Positions 1-10,132 of a DNA stretch of 63,693 nucleotides are shown here, one piece after another. The DNA lies in the NCBI GenBank assembly GCA_945865605.1, contig CAMBEL010000006.1, positions 1 through 63,693 on the forward strand. Direction: 5' to 3'. A program made the translations under genes and the position numbers. The stretch's first letter is position 1. Every line of letters begins with the position of its first letter. Under the pieces are notes generated by a model that saw only the letters and a program-made list of their open reading frames with translations, had not been told where the DNA came from and ran no database searches. This stretch comes from Bifidobacterium breve (GTDB lineage Bacteria > Actinomycetota > Acidimicrobiia > IMCC26256 > JAENVU01).

Positions 1-563
1 GAGACGTAGAACACATCTCGGACACCATCGTGCTGCTCCTGATCTATTTCGTCAGGCTCGACCATTGAATGCGGTTCCCCGAAACGGTCAATTGAAAGTC
101 CGACCTCGACCAGAACCTCGGGGTTTGCGTAATCGACAAGTTTTGGACCCACGATCCCGGCGTTCGACCTGTAGGCCTCCTCGACTAGCAGGCGAATGGC
201 GTCTACATCAGGAATGACATCGTCCTGAAGAAACACCAAGAACATCGCGCCGCTAACTGACCCCAACGCTTCGTTCGCGGCAGCCGCGAATCCGATGTTC
301 TCTGGGATTCTCCGCACGAACGCATTAGGCAACTTCAAAGCGACGCGTGGCGTCGGATCGACTTCTGATCCTGAGTCGATCACCAACACCGTCAGTTCTG
401 GATAATCAGAACTCGCGAGTGCCTCGAGTGCCTCGTCGAAACAGGCATCCGGATCCTTAGTAACCACCACGGCGACTACGGGCGGGATACTCGCGAGAAC
501 TACGTCCGGAGCATCGCCATACGAGGTTTGCGGGCCGTCTGAGGGCGGCGCTGCTTCGTCCAT
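1..563 (-). CDS. GT2 family glycosyltransferase, partial (runs off window start)
   Basis: Open reverse frame from ATG at 563; VVAVVVTKDPDACFDEALEALASSDYPELTVLVIDSGS...ENIGFAAAANEAL...FLQDDV is a GT-A N-terminal pattern. Confidence 0.8.
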   Translation of the reverse strand, partial: MDEAAPPSDGPQTSYGDAPDVVLASIPPVVAVVVTKDPDACFDEALEALASSDYPELTVLVIDSGSEVDPTPRVALKLPNAFVRRIPENIGFAAAANEALGSVSGAMFLVFLQDDVIPDVDAIRLLVEEAYRSNAGIVGPKLVDYANPEVLVEVGLSIDRFGEPHSMVEPDEIDQEQHDGVRDVFYV

Positions 564-681
564 GGGCCGTGTCAGCCTATGCCCAGCATGCCGCAGTTAT
601 CGGAATGGTGCGAGACCTGAACGCACCCGGAAAGGCAGGTCACCTTTTCGGCTTGGTGTTCCGGCTGCTTATTTCGGCTGC

Positions 682-710
682 TTGCAATAGTTAGCAATAT
701 GGGTTACAGT
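682..710 (+). promoter_or_regulatory. Candidate sigma70-type promoter TTGCAA-N17-TACAGT
   Basis: TTGCAA at 682-687, 17-bp spacer, TACAGT at 705-710; downstream AAGGAG-like RBS and ATG at 739. Confidence 0.4.
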
Positions 711-738
711 GTACGCACCTCAAACCAAGGAGCCACCC

Positions 739-1185
739 ATGAGTTTCGATGTCCGCAAAAACGCAACCGATGCTATGTATGTCGTCGTAGGAGTAGGCGT
801 GCTCGGATATCAGCAAGTCCAAGTGCGCCGGCGCGAAGCCACCACGCGTTTCGACGGCATGGCGCGCAACACCCGAGAAGGCATCGACTCGCAGACCGAA
901 GCCCTACGTACCCGCACCGACGGCTGGACCGAGACCTTCGGATCAGTTCTCGCAACCGTAAGCACCCAGGTACTCGACGCCGTAAACGCCGTCCGCGAAG
1001 TGCCTGCCAATGTCGCCCCCCGTCAATGGGTTGAGCCGGTAATCGGCGATATCCGCACCCGCGTTGAACCACTTGTCGAGCAAGTCAAGGTACTGCCCGT
1101 CAGCGACATTGTGGCGACGATTCCTGGGTACATCAACAAGGCCGTCGAAATCGGCAAAGCTCGCGTGCAGTCGGTGCGCAACTGA
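739..1185 (+). CDS. Conserved-looking hypothetical protein, helical/phasin-like, with short N-terminal hydrophobic stretch
   Basis: ORF 709..1185, but start MSFDVRKNATDAMYVVVGVGVLG at 739 is preferred because of the RBS and because ATG 709 overlaps the candidate -10. Confidence 0.65.
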   Translation: MSFDVRKNATDAMYVVVGVGVLGYQQVQVRRREATTRFDGMARNTREGIDSQTEALRTRTDGWTETFGSVLATVSTQVLDAVNAVREVPANVAPRQWVEPVIGDIRTRVEPLVEQVKVLPVSDIVATIPGYINKAVEIGKARVQSVRN

Positions 1186-1248
1186 CCTGATCAAGGGCGA
1201 TGCAGCCTCCCCTCTAAGAAGGGGCTCTTGCATCTGTACGCTTCCACA

Positions 1249-2187
1249 ATGCTCGTTGCTCTTGCCGGTGGTGTTGGTGCAGCTCGCTTCCTGAGCGGCC
1301 TCGTTCGCGTCGTCCCCGAAGACGTATTGACGGTCATCGTCAATACTGCCGATGACGAAACATTTTGGGGTCTAAAGGTCTCACCGGATCTCGACACAAT
1401 CACATACACGCTTGCAGGATGTGTACACCCCGAACAAGGTTGGGGACGCGTCGACGAAACCTTCACGGTGATTGACGGGCTCGCACGTTTCGGGTGCGAT
1501 GCCTGGTTCCGACTCGGGGATCACGATCTATCGACGCATCTATTTCGCACCAGCCGCCTGGCCGAAGGCGCAACACTCGCCGAGGTGACCGAAGAGATCA
1601 CACGAGCGTGGGGGTTACAACCGAAACTTTTACCTATGAGCAACGATCGCGTCGCTACCCGCGTGACGATCCGTGACGACGATGGCAGCCTCACCAATCT
1701 CGCGATGCAGGACTGGTTCGTCAAGGAACGGTCTAGGGGCCCAGTAACCGCAGTCGATTTCGACGGCGCAATGGAGGCAAGTCCTGCGCCCGGTGTCCTC
1801 GAAGCGATCGCTACGGCCGACACGGTAATTGTGTGTCCGTCGAACCCGGTGATTTCGATTGGACCGATTCTCGCGATACCAGGCATACGCGAGGCGCTTA
1901 AAGAGCGACGCGATCGCGTCGTTGGGATAAGCCCGATCATTGCCGGTGCCCCCGTGAAGGGTCCTGCGGACAAGTTGATGGCCCCTTTAGGAATCGAAGT
2001 CACTTGCGTCGGCGTTGCACGGGCGTATGCAGACTTCTGTGGAACACTCGTCATCGATTCCTTGGACGCGCGCCATACCACTGCGATCGAAGAGCTCGGA
2101 GTGCACGCGGTCGTGACAAACACGTTGATGACCGACGCACGTGTTTCTGCGGCCCTCGCGCAATGCACCCTAGAAGCTGTGGCTTGA
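1249..2187 (+). CDS. cofD: 2-phospho-L-lactate transferase (CofD/FbiA), F420 biosynthesis
   Basis: MLVALAGGVGAARFLSGL..., NTADDETFWGLKVSPDLDTITYTLAG, CPSNPVISIGPILAIPG motifs; ORF may start at 1228. Confidence 0.93.
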   Translation: MLVALAGGVGAARFLSGLVRVVPEDVLTVIVNTADDETFWGLKVSPDLDTITYTLAGCVHPEQGWGRVDETFTVIDGLARFGCDAWFRLGDHDLSTHLFRTSRLAEGATLAEVTEEITRAWGLQPKLLPMSNDRVATRVTIRDDDGSLTNLAMQDWFVKERSRGPVTAVDFDGAMEASPAPGVLEAIATADTVIVCPSNPVISIGPILAIPGIREALKERRDRVVGISPIIAGAPVKGPADKLMAPLGIEVTCVGVARAYADFCGTLVIDSLDARHTTAIEELGVHAVVTNTLMTDARVSAALAQCTLEAVA

Positions 2188-2190
2188 CGC

Positions 2191-2901
2191 GTGGGCAACC
2201 TTGAAATTATTGGGATCGAAGGAATCGGCGAGATCAGCGATGGTGACTCGTTGGCCGAGATCATCTCTGCGGCGGCGGCAACTCAGGGATCGCCATTGCG
2301 GGCTGACGACTGCTTGGTGGTAACGCAAAAGGTGGTTTCGAAAGCCGAAGGGCGGCTCGTTGCGCTCGACCATGACGACACAGAAGGGCGACTGGCTCTT
2401 ATCGAAGCCGAATCGCATCGGATATTGCGGCGACGCGGCGACCTCATCATCAGCGAGACGAAACACGGCTTCATTTGCGCTAATGCTGGGATTGACCTCT
2501 CGAATGTCGATGACGGCGTCGTTGCTTTGTTGCCAAAAGACGGTGACACGTCGGCGCACCGCATCCGCAACGCGATCCGAGCTTCGGCTGGGATTGAAAT
2601 AGGCGTCGTCATTTCCGACACCTTCGGTCGAGCGTGGCGGCATGGACTCACGGATGTCGCGATTGGAGTCGCCGGGCTTGCAGCAATTCTCGATCTTCGC
2701 GGCGAAAACGATTCGCGCGGCCGCGAGTTGCGTGTAACCGAAGTTGCATTAGCTGATGAAGTCGCCGGAGCGGCCGAACTAGTAATGGGGAAAGCTTTGG
2801 GAATTCCGGCGGCGATCGTGCGCGGTCTTGAAGCGGCTTGGTTTGTTGACGGTTCAGTGCGCGACTTGATCCGTCCTGCTCGCGATGACTTGTTCAGATG
2901 A
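2191..2901 (+). CDS. cofE: Coenzyme F420-0:L-glutamate ligase (CofE / FbiB N-terminal domain)
   Basis: VVTQKVVSKAEGR, LIISETKHGFICANAGID, SDTFGRAWRHGLTDVAIG motifs; adjacent to cofD. Confidence 0.92.
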   Translation: MGNLEIIGIEGIGEISDGDSLAEIISAAAATQGSPLRADDCLVVTQKVVSKAEGRLVALDHDDTEGRLALIEAESHRILRRRGDLIISETKHGFICANAGIDLSNVDDGVVALLPKDGDTSAHRIRNAIRASAGIEIGVVISDTFGRAWRHGLTDVAIGVAGLAAILDLRGENDSRGRELRVTEVALADEVAGAAELVMGKALGIPAAIVRGLEAAWFVDGSVRDLIRPARDDLFR

Positions 2902-3521
2902 CAGAACCAGGCTTGGATCGCACACCTAGTTTTATCGATGCGCGACGTTCAGTCCGCTCGTTCGATACCGCACCGGTCTCGCGGGCAACGCTCGACATGC
3001 TCATTTCTGCCGCGTGCACCGCGCCGGCGCCACATCACTCGCGACCGTGGCGGTTCGTCATCATCGATTCCGCCGAGGGCAAAGAATCTCTCGCCGTCGG
3101 CATGGCAGCGCGTTGGCGCCAGGACTTGGAGGCTGACGGCATCGATGATTTGCGGATCGTAGAACTCGTTAGTGCTTCACATCAAAAATTGATCTCGGCC
3201 CCAACCCTCATTCTGGGATGCCTCACATGGGACGGCCTAGACCGCTACCCAGACGAAGCCAGAAAGCGGGCTGAATGGGGAATGGCCTTGCTCTCGCTGG
3301 GAGCCGCTGTCGAGAACCTAATGCTGGCAGCATCCGCCGTAGGCCTTGCATCGTGTTGGATAGCAGCACCGATCTTCTGTCCAGAGGAAGCTCGAGACGC
3401 TCTCGGTCTTGCCGTGGACTGGCTTCCACACGCGTTGGTCACCGTAGGCAACCAGGACCCCAAGTATTCGGCGCCACCGCGACGGGATATAGATCTTTCA
3501 ACACTCAGAGTCCACCGCTGA
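2898..3521 (+). CDS. Nitroreductase-family protein (FbiB C-terminal-domain-like)
   Basis: FIDARRSVRSFDTAPVSRATLDMLISAACTAPAPHHSRPWRFVII; ATGA overlap with cofE. Confidence 0.85.
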   Translation: MTEPGLDRTPSFIDARRSVRSFDTAPVSRATLDMLISAACTAPAPHHSRPWRFVIIDSAEGKESLAVGMAARWRQDLEADGIDDLRIVELVSASHQKLISAPTLILGCLTWDGLDRYPDEARKRAEWGMALLSLGAAVENLMLAASAVGLASCWIAAPIFCPEEARDALGLAVDWLPHALVTVGNQDPKYSAPPRRDIDLSTLRVHR

Positions 3522-3534
3522 CGGAAGCCTGAAT

Positions 3535-4524
3535 TCAGTTGTTGGCCTTGAACCAATCCAGAGTTCTCGATACGCCCTCGTCCAAACTGGTGAATGGCTT
3601 CCACCCAAGTTGTATTTCAGCTCGACCAGGATCCAACGCCGAACGCGCAAGCTCCCCGGCCCGCGCCGGAGCGTGCGATGGTGGATCCGGATAACCGACT
3701 CCGCGCGCAATGGCGGCGTACAACTCGAGCACGCTCGTTTCGACGCCGGTTCCTATGTTAATTACGAGTCCACTCCCCCGTTCGGCGGCGCGGACAAATG
3801 CATCGACAACATCATCGACATACACGAAGTCGCGCGTCTGCTCACCATCTCCAAAAACCGTCGCGCGTCGTTTGCTCAGCATGAGTCCCGCAAAGATCGA
3901 CACCACACCAGCTTCCCCGTGGGGATCCTGGCGCGGGCCATAGACATTTGCGAGTGCAAGTGCGGTGTATTGCAGCCCGTGTAGCTGGCTGTAGTAGTGC
4001 AAGTAGTCACCCGCGGCTTTTTTCGCGACCCCATACGGTGATTCGGGATGTTGCGGATGATCCTCTGTAACCGGCAAGTGCTCCGGCGTGCCATAAATTG
4101 TGCCACCGGAACTCGCGAACACGACCTTCTGCGTCTTTGCGGCTACGGCGCCCTGGCAAACGTTCAGCGTGCCAATGATGTTGACCTCAGCATCGAAGGT
4201 CGGTCTCGAAACCGACACGCGCACATCGGCTTGTGCCGCTAGATGGAACACGACATCGGGTTTTCGGTGAGCTATCAAATCGGTAACCGCTGCAGACCGA
4301 ACATCGATCCGGTGGAAGGAGAATTTTCTATTTCCGGCCGCTCGGGCATCTGTGAGATTTCCTAACGAGCCCGTTGATAGATCGTCTACGACATCCACGT
4401 ACCAGCCCTCTGCAAGGAGGCGATCGGTGAGCGTAGAACCGATGAATCCTGCCCCTCCTGTGACAAGCGCCTTCATTCCGCCTCGCTTCTTTTCATCTGT
4501 GTCGCTCACGCCGAGTCGTCGCAC
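3535..4524 (-). CDS. NAD-dependent epimerase/dehydratase (UDP-glucose 4-epimerase-like)
   Basis: MKALVTGGAGFIGSTLTDRLL; SSGGTIYG...YGVAKKAAGDY extended-SDR active site; likely start MKALV at about 4476. Confidence 0.85.
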   Translation of the reverse strand: MRRLGVSDTDEKKRGGMKALVTGGAGFIGSTLTDRLLAEGWYVDVVDDLSTGSLGNLTDARAAGNRKFSFHRIDVRSAAVTDLIAHRKPDVVFHLAAQADVRVSVSRPTFDAEVNIIGTLNVCQGAVAAKTQKVVFASSGGTIYGTPEHLPVTEDHPQHPESPYGVAKKAAGDYLHYYSQLHGLQYTALALANVYGPRQDPHGEAGVVSIFAGLMLSKRRATVFGDGEQTRDFVYVDDVVDAFVRAAERGSGLVINIGTGVETSVLELYAAIARGVGYPDPPSHAPARAGELARSALDPGRAEIQLGWKPFTSLDEGVSRTLDWFKANN

Positions 4525-5510
4525 GCAAGGGATACGTCTACAGCGACAACCTTTTGGTTAACCGTAGACCCCCTCGCCAGGAAGGCGTTGGTCAACAGCA
4601 CCGAACGCCGCACAGTCGACTCGGCGCTCACTTCCACACCGGGGCCAAGCACCGAGTCTTCGACCACAGCACCGGATCCAACTACAGCGCGTTCACCTAT
4701 GAGTACCGGTGCCGTCAATATCGCATCGTCAGCAATCACGGCTCCTGGTTGCACCCAAACTCCGGGGCTTCGAGCGATCGCTCCTGCTATCGGAGGGCTG
4801 CCGAGGCGGCCTGCAACAACGTCGTGATGCGCTTCGAAGAACTTTTGTGGTGTTCCGATATCCAACCAGTAGGAATCTGATTGAACCGCATAAAGACGTC
4901 CTGGATTCTCCAACATCCGTGGGAACGTTTCCCGTTCTATGGATACGTTGAGGCGCGCAGGGATGCGGTCGAGTACCTCTGGTTCAAGCACGTACGTTCC
5001 CGCATTTATCCAGTTGGTCGGTGCTTGCTCGCGCGGAGGCTTCTCAATGAATGCGATTACCTCGCCGTCGTCATGGGTCGGTACAACCCCAAAGCCCGAC
5101 GGGTCATCGACCTTCGCGAGCGAGATTGTTGCCTCAGCGCCGCGGTCTATATGAAAGTTGACGAATGCGGTCAGATCCAAGTCGGTCAGCACGTCGCCAT
5201 TGCAAACGACAACGCGTTCGTCAATACCGTCCGCTGCAAACCTGATGCCTCCTGCCGTACCGAGGGGTTCATCCTCGACTACGAAACGAAGTTTGATTCC
5301 GCTGAAATATCCTTCGGAAAAATGTTCTGTGAAGGCTTCTGGCAAGTAGCCCAGCGACAGGACGGCCTCCGTCACACCATGACTCGCCAGCCACGTGAGT
5401 TGCCGTTCAATAAACGGTACGTTCGCGATCGGGAGCAGTGGCTTCGGCGTCCTATATGTAAGCGGCCTTAGGCGCGTCCCCCGCCCGCCTACAAGTACGA
5501 CCGCCTTCAC
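4506..5510 (-). CDS. NDP-sugar pyrophosphorylase with left-handed beta-helix tail (mannose-1-phosphate guanylyltransferase-like)
   Basis: MKAVVLVGGRGTRLRPLTYRTPKPLLPIANVPFIE signature. Confidence 0.87.
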   Translation of the reverse strand: MKAVVLVGGRGTRLRPLTYRTPKPLLPIANVPFIERQLTWLASHGVTEAVLSLGYLPEAFTEHFSEGYFSGIKLRFVVEDEPLGTAGGIRFAADGIDERVVVCNGDVLTDLDLTAFVNFHIDRGAEATISLAKVDDPSGFGVVPTHDDGEVIAFIEKPPREQAPTNWINAGTYVLEPEVLDRIPARLNVSIERETFPRMLENPGRLYAVQSDSYWLDIGTPQKFFEAHHDVVAGRLGSPPIAGAIARSPGVWVQPGAVIADDAILTAPVLIGERAVVGSGAVVEDSVLGPGVEVSAESTVRRSVLLTNAFLARGSTVNQKVVAVDVSLACDDSA

Positions 5511-6250
5511 GGGGTGCTGGTTGTCGTTACGCCCGCTGCCGTCGTCGGAATCGTTACTTCTGCCACAGGTAACGGCACCTGTTCCTGCGCTGGCATATCG
5601 GAAATATTTGTCATCGCCGCGTCAGCTCCAGGAGGCTTCTCGAGTTTGTCGCCCTTCGGCAAGTAATAGATCGCAATGATGTCGCCATTTTGTGGGCGAT
5701 AGTCCGAAGGGTTCCCGGTTCTGGTCTCCGTGGGCCATGGCTTTCCCTCGTTGCCGACGATCCAAGACAGCTCTGCCGGTTTGGCGTCTTTACCCTTGCC
5801 GCACTTGCCACCATTGGCATGTGTCACTGCATCCCAAGCCTGTATCGAATCTGAAGAAATACTCCAGCCCGCGAATCCGAAGTACCGACCGAGGGTTGTG
5901 CGCTTCCCGGCTTCGTCTGTCGAGAACGGATGCATGTGAATCAAGCCGTCGCCGTGCGAATGGAGGCCTGCCCCGACTCCAGCCTGATTCACTCTGTCGT
6001 GGAACTCGGGGGCGGGACCCAACCAGTTACCGCAGACGTTCACTCCTAGATACGCATGCCAATGCTCGCCAAGCTTGGGCGATACATCGGCACCGGCATC
6101 ATTTCGGGCTTTCGTGAAAACGATTCCAAGGATTCCGACCATGATCACAGCGCCAATTACAACTGACCAAGCACGCGAAGCACCGGCCTTCTTGGGGCGC
6201 CGAACCCGCGAGCGGATCCGCGCACGGCTGTACTTGCTCTGCTTCGCCAT
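5507..6250 (-). CDS. Membrane-anchored hypothetical protein with His-rich extracytoplasmic domain
   Basis: Basic N-terminus, one TM (AWSVVIGAVIMVGILGIVF), then EHWHAYLGVNVCG...GLHSHGDGLIHMHPF; Pro/Thr-rich tail. Confidence 0.75.
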   Translation of the reverse strand: MAKQSKYSRARIRSRVRRPKKAGASRAWSVVIGAVIMVGILGIVFTKARNDAGADVSPKLGEHWHAYLGVNVCGNWLGPAPEFHDRVNQAGVGAGLHSHGDGLIHMHPFSTDEAGKRTTLGRYFGFAGWSISSDSIQAWDAVTHANGGKCGKGKDAKPAELSWIVGNEGKPWPTETRTGNPSDYRPQNGDIIAIYYLPKGDKLEKPPGADAAMTNISDMPAQEQVPLPVAEVTIPTTAAGVTTTSTP

Positions 6251-6262
6251 GGCTTGCTCAGG

Positions 6263-7138
6263 CTACTCGGTGACCGGTTCAATTTTGGGTCGCGTTCGCA
6301 CCGATTCACGGAGGCCCTGTGCGAGTCCGCGGGCAGCAAGAAAAATTGCGGCGCCGGGCAACAGGAGTCGCCTTCGACCTTGCCACCAGTTGGCCGCATA
6401 TCGGTACGCGGCACGGTGGTGCCAATAAATAGACCGATACGGGCGGCCAGCTCGACTCACTCCAACTACATGGGTTACGCAGGCGGCCGGTTCGTAAGAA
6501 ACGCGCCAACCTGCTGCGTTGAGTCGCCGACAAAGATCGATGTCCTCGAAGAACATGAAGTACTCCTCGTCCCAGCCACCGACCACATCAAGAGCATCTC
6601 TACGCAACCAGACCGCTGCTCCGGAAAGCCAGTCGACGTCCCTCGGTATTTCCGGGTCGGCATCGAGCTCCCGATATGCGCGAGTGAAACGATTGCCCGG
6701 AGCGATTCCGCCCAGAAGCGCGTGGCCAATTGCATCAGTAATTCCGGGTGCTCGGCGCGCCGACGGATAAAGGGAGCCATCGGTGTTCAAGATCGCCGGG
6801 CCCAACGCCGCTAACCGTGGGTCGTCGACGAAACGATTCAGCATGTGCGCTGCTGCTCCGTTCTCAACTTCGACATCGGGATTCAATACTGCGATAACCG
6901 GTGCCGTGGTCGCCGCGATTCCTAAATTGGCAGCACGCCCGTATCCGAGGTTGGCCCCGGGCCGGACGATGGCTATGCCGGGGTAGTCGCGTTCAAGCAT
7001 CGCGACTGAACCGTCCTCGGAACCGTTATCAACCACCACGATCTCGACAGGGCCCAATTCCGAACCGACTAGCGCGTCAACGCAGGAAAACAACAGATGC
7101 CCAGCTTCGTAATTGACTACAACCGCGGCCCACTGCAC
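6263..7138 (-). CDS. GT2 family glycosyltransferase (rhamnosyltransferase-like)
   Basis: WAAVVVNYEAGHLLFSCVDALV...EIVVVDNGSEDGSV...NLGYGRAANLGI...FFEDIDLCRRL. Confidence 0.88.
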   Translation of the reverse strand: MQWAAVVVNYEAGHLLFSCVDALVGSELGPVEIVVVDNGSEDGSVAMLERDYPGIAIVRPGANLGYGRAANLGIAATTAPVIAVLNPDVEVENGAAAHMLNRFVDDPRLAALGPAILNTDGSLYPSARRAPGITDAIGHALLGGIAPGNRFTRAYRELDADPEIPRDVDWLSGAAVWLRRDALDVVGGWDEEYFMFFEDIDLCRRLNAAGWRVSYEPAACVTHVVGVSRAGRPYRSIYWHHRAAYRYAANWWQGRRRLLLPGAAIFLAARGLAQGLRESVRTRPKIEPVTE

Positions 7139-7146
7139 GTACTGGC

Positions 7147-7860
7147 CTAGCTCTTAAACCGGTACTTAACTAGAGCGCCGATCGCTGAGAACCCATCACG
7201 CCATGTGATTTTCTTGCCATCGGCTAGCTCACGCCCAGCAAAACTGATTGGGACCTCGTAGATGCGGATTCCCTTCCGCAAGATTTTGGCCGTTATTTCC
7301 GGTTCAAAATCGAACCTGTCTGACTCGATAGTGAGACCATCGAGAACGCGTCGATCAAACAACTTGTAACAGGTCTCCATATCGGAGAGTGTCGTGTTGT
7401 AGAGAAGGTTCGTTGCAACTGAGAGCATCTTGTTCCCAAGCCAATGTGTGTACAGCATGTTGCGGCGTTCGCCCGTGAACCGAGATCCGTACACAACACT
7501 CGCTCGCCCCTTCAACATCGGAGCAATCAGTTTCGGCCAGTCTTCAGGGTCGTACTCAAGATCTGCATCCTGTATGAGCACCAGATCGCCAGTGACATTC
7601 TCTAGGCCTGTACGGATGGCTGCGCCCTTGCCCTGGTTGCGAGCATGACGCACGATCTTCACCGTGCTATCGCCAAGTTGTGACAAAACCGCTGTGGTGC
7701 CGTCATCGCTACCGTCATCGACAACTACGAATTCGCGTTCCAAGTCGAGGTCGACCGCTCGCATCCTGCGCAAAATCTCACCAACTGTGTTGCGTTCATT
7801 GAAGACAGGGACGATCACTGACAATTTTCTATATTGGACTACTCCGGTTGGATCGATCAT
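7147..7860 (-). CDS. GT2 glycosyltransferase, dolichyl-phosphate mannose synthase-like
   Basis: [18 protein letters not shown]...[12 protein letters not shown]...[11 protein letters not shown]...[13 protein letters not shown]; start MIDPTG at 7860 overlaps upstream stop (ATGA). Confidence 0.88.
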   Translation of the reverse strand: MIDPTGVVQYRKLSVIVPVFNERNTVGEILRRMRAVDLDLEREFVVVDDGSDDGTTAVLSQLGDSTVKIVRHARNQGKGAAIRTGLENVTGDLVLIQDADLEYDPEDWPKLIAPMLKGRASVVYGSRFTGERRNMLYTHWLGNKMLSVATNLLYNTTLSDMETCYKLFDRRVLDGLTIESDRFDFEPEITAKILRKGIRIYEVPISFAGRELADGKKITWRDGFSAIGALVKYRFKS

Positions 7861-8837
7861 TTCTCTGCAAGTTCCTTGCTGTACCACGCAAAGGTCTTCT
7901 CGAGCCCTTCGCGCAACTGAACCAGCGGTTCCCAACCAAGCAATTCACGCGCAAGACCAATGTCGGGTTTCCGTTGCGTAGGGTCATCAACCGGCAGGGG
8001 TTCAAACACAATCTCTGACGAGGACCCAGTCACATCGAGAACCGTAAGTGCCAGTTCCATCACCGTGAACTCCTTCGGGTTACCAATGTTGACGGGACCC
8101 ACATAGTCGGATTCGAGCAGGGCAACGATTCCACGAATCTCATCATCCACGAAACAGAACGAGCGACTTTGTCCTCCATCGCCATAGACAGTCAGCGGCT
8201 CTCCTGCTAATGCCTGAACAAGAAAGTTGGAAACAACGCGACCATCAGCTGGCCTCAACCGCGGTCCGTAAGTATTGAAAATGCGTAGCAGCCGAATGTC
8301 GACGCCGTGCTCGCGGTGATATGCGAACGTAATCGCTTCACCAAACCGCTTGGCTTCGTCGTAAACGCTGCGTGGGCCGATTGGGTTTACGTGACCCCAA
8401 TAACTCTCGGGCTGAGGGTGAACTAACGGATCGCCATACACCTCACTAGTTGATGCGAGCATGAACTTCGCATCGTTAGAACGCGCTAGTCCGAGTGCAT
8501 TGTGAGTACCGACAGATCCGACCTTCAGTGTCTCGATCGGGTAGTTCAAGTAGTCGATCGGACTCGCAGGCGAAGCAAAGTGCAATACCGCATCGATTGG
8601 GCCATCGACCGAGATGAACTCGGTTACATCTTGTTGAATAAATCTGAACTCTGGTGCTGACTGCAGCGCCGTCAGATTCTCCATCCTCCCAGTAAGGAAG
8701 TTGTCGATTCCAATGACATCCCAACCGCCGCCGATCAATGATTCGCATAAGTGCGAACCTAGAAAGCCGGCCGCTCCCGTAACTACTGCCCTGCGACGCT
8801 TCGATGCCGCTTCTCCCGCGTTTTGATCAGGGGTCAC
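7857..8837 (-). CDS. UDP-glucuronate decarboxylase-like SDR (UXS)
   Basis: [38 protein letters not shown]...[23 protein letters not shown]...[40 protein letters not shown]. Confidence 0.9.
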   Translation of the reverse strand: MTPDQNAGEAASKRRRAVVTGAAGFLGSHLCESLIGGGWDVIGIDNFLTGRMENLTALQSAPEFRFIQQDVTEFISVDGPIDAVLHFASPASPIDYLNYPIETLKVGSVGTHNALGLARSNDAKFMLASTSEVYGDPLVHPQPESYWGHVNPIGPRSVYDEAKRFGEAITFAYHREHGVDIRLLRIFNTYGPRLRPADGRVVSNFLVQALAGEPLTVYGDGGQSRSFCFVDDEIRGIVALLESDYVGPVNIGNPKEFTVMELALTVLDVTGSSSEIVFEPLPVDDPTQRKPDIGLARELLGWEPLVQLREGLEKTFAWYSKELAEK

Positions 8838-10132
8838 GATCGGCCTACTCCCTCGTAGGTGAAGCCTCTACGCCGCAGCGCCACCGGGTCGAGCAAGTTA
8901 CGCGTGTCTAGAACATTCGGACTAGCGAGCGCGTCACGAACTCTGTTGAAGTCGAGCCATCTGAACTGGTCCCATTCTGTAAGCACCGCCAACAATGCAG
9001 CTCCAGCACAAACTTCGTAAGGGTCCGACACAATGACTAGACCAGGAACGGCCCTTTCGGCGGCCTCGCCCGCTGCGGGGTCGAAAGCTCGTACATTCGC
9101 TCCGCCCTCAATGAGACGTTGGGCAATCACGAGCGCAGGCGAATCACGAAGGTCATCGGTATTTGCCTTGAACGTGAGGCCCCACAACGCGATCGTTACC
9201 CCCTCAAGACTCCCTCCCACCATTGACGTGGCCTTCTCGACCATCCGTTCATGTTGGCGACGGTTTACTTCCACGACGCCATCGAGCAGCGCAAAGTCGT
9301 AGCCGGCATTGCGGGAGGCAAATAGCAATGCCGCTGTGTCTTTCGGGAAACATGATCCGCCGTAACCAGGACCGGGGTGGAGAAACTCAAAGCCAATTCG
9401 TTGGTCATAACCCATACCGAGCGTAACTTCACGAACATCTGCATCGACCGCTTCACAAAGATTGGCAATCGCGTTCACGAATGAGATCTTGGTCGCTAGA
9501 AATGCGTTAGACGCGTACTTAATCATTTCGGCCGATGCAGGATCGGTTACAAGTATCGGCGCGTCGAGGGCGCGATACAGCTCTGACACGCGCACGGCTA
9601 CCGACGGGTCATCACACCCGATCACCACGCGATTGGGATGTAGGAAGTCCTCAACCGAAGTCCCTTCGCGCAGGAACTCGGGATTCGATGCCACGCGCAC
9701 CTGATCGATCGACGCGCCAGCTTCGCCGAGAATCCGTTCAACTAGGCGCGTCGAGCCGACCGGCATTGTCGACTTATTGATTACAACAGCTCCGCGCCTT
9801 AATACTGGCGCAATTTCGCGGGCCACATCTTCAACAAAGGACAAATCGGCGCTGCCGTCGTCTGCTTGTGGAGTGGGCACGCATAGAAATACAAAGTCAG
9901 CAACAGCTGCGGCCTTTCGCGCACCAACCACGAACGAGAGACGCCCCGTCGCGAGTCCCTCCGCCAACAACGCAGGAAGCCCGTCTTCCAGAATCGGAAC
10001 TTCACCTTTGGAGAGCCGCTCAACGCGTTCCTCGACTATGTCTGCGCAAATCACACGGTGGCCAAGATGAGCCAAGCAGGTAGCGGTCGTCAGTCCGACA
10101 TATCCAGCACCAATGACGGCGACTTCACTCAC
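8834..10132 (-). CDS. UDP-glucose 6-dehydrogenase family protein
   Basis: [25 protein letters not shown]...[20 protein letters not shown]...[17 protein letters not shown] start at 10132 overlaps rmlB-like stop. Confidence 0.92.
   Translation of the reverse strand: MSEVAVIGAGYVGLTTATCLAHLGHRVICADIVEERVERLSKGEVPILEDGLPALLAEGLATGRLSFVVGARKAAAVADFVFLCVPTPQADDGSADLSFVEDVAREIAPVLRRGAVVINKSTMPVGSTRLVERILGEAGASIDQVRVASNPEFLREGTSVEDFLHPNRVVIGCDDPSVAVRVSELYRALDAPILVTDPASAEMIKYASNAFLATKISFVNAIANLCEAVDADVREVTLGMGYDQRIGFEFLHPGPGYGGSCFPKDTAALLFASRNAGYDFALLDGVVEVNRRQHERMVEKATSMVGGSLEGVTIALWGLTFKANTDDLRDSPALVIAQRLIEGGANVRAFDPAAGEAAERAVPGLVIVSDPYEVCAGAALLAVLTEWDQFRWLDFNRVRDALASPNVLDTRNLLDPVALRRRGFTYEGVGRS

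Noticed and set aside
418-435. Short tandem repeat GAGTGCCTC x2
   Set aside because: Within glycosyltransferase coding sequence, explained by an Ala-Leu-Glu repeat
1521-2264. 247-aa antisense ORF opposite cofD
   Set aside because: Low-complexity shadow frame, no family motifs, fully overlaps a well-supported gene
4881-5471. 196-aa ORF opposite the NDP-sugar pyrophosphorylase
   Set aside because: Shadow ORF, no motif support
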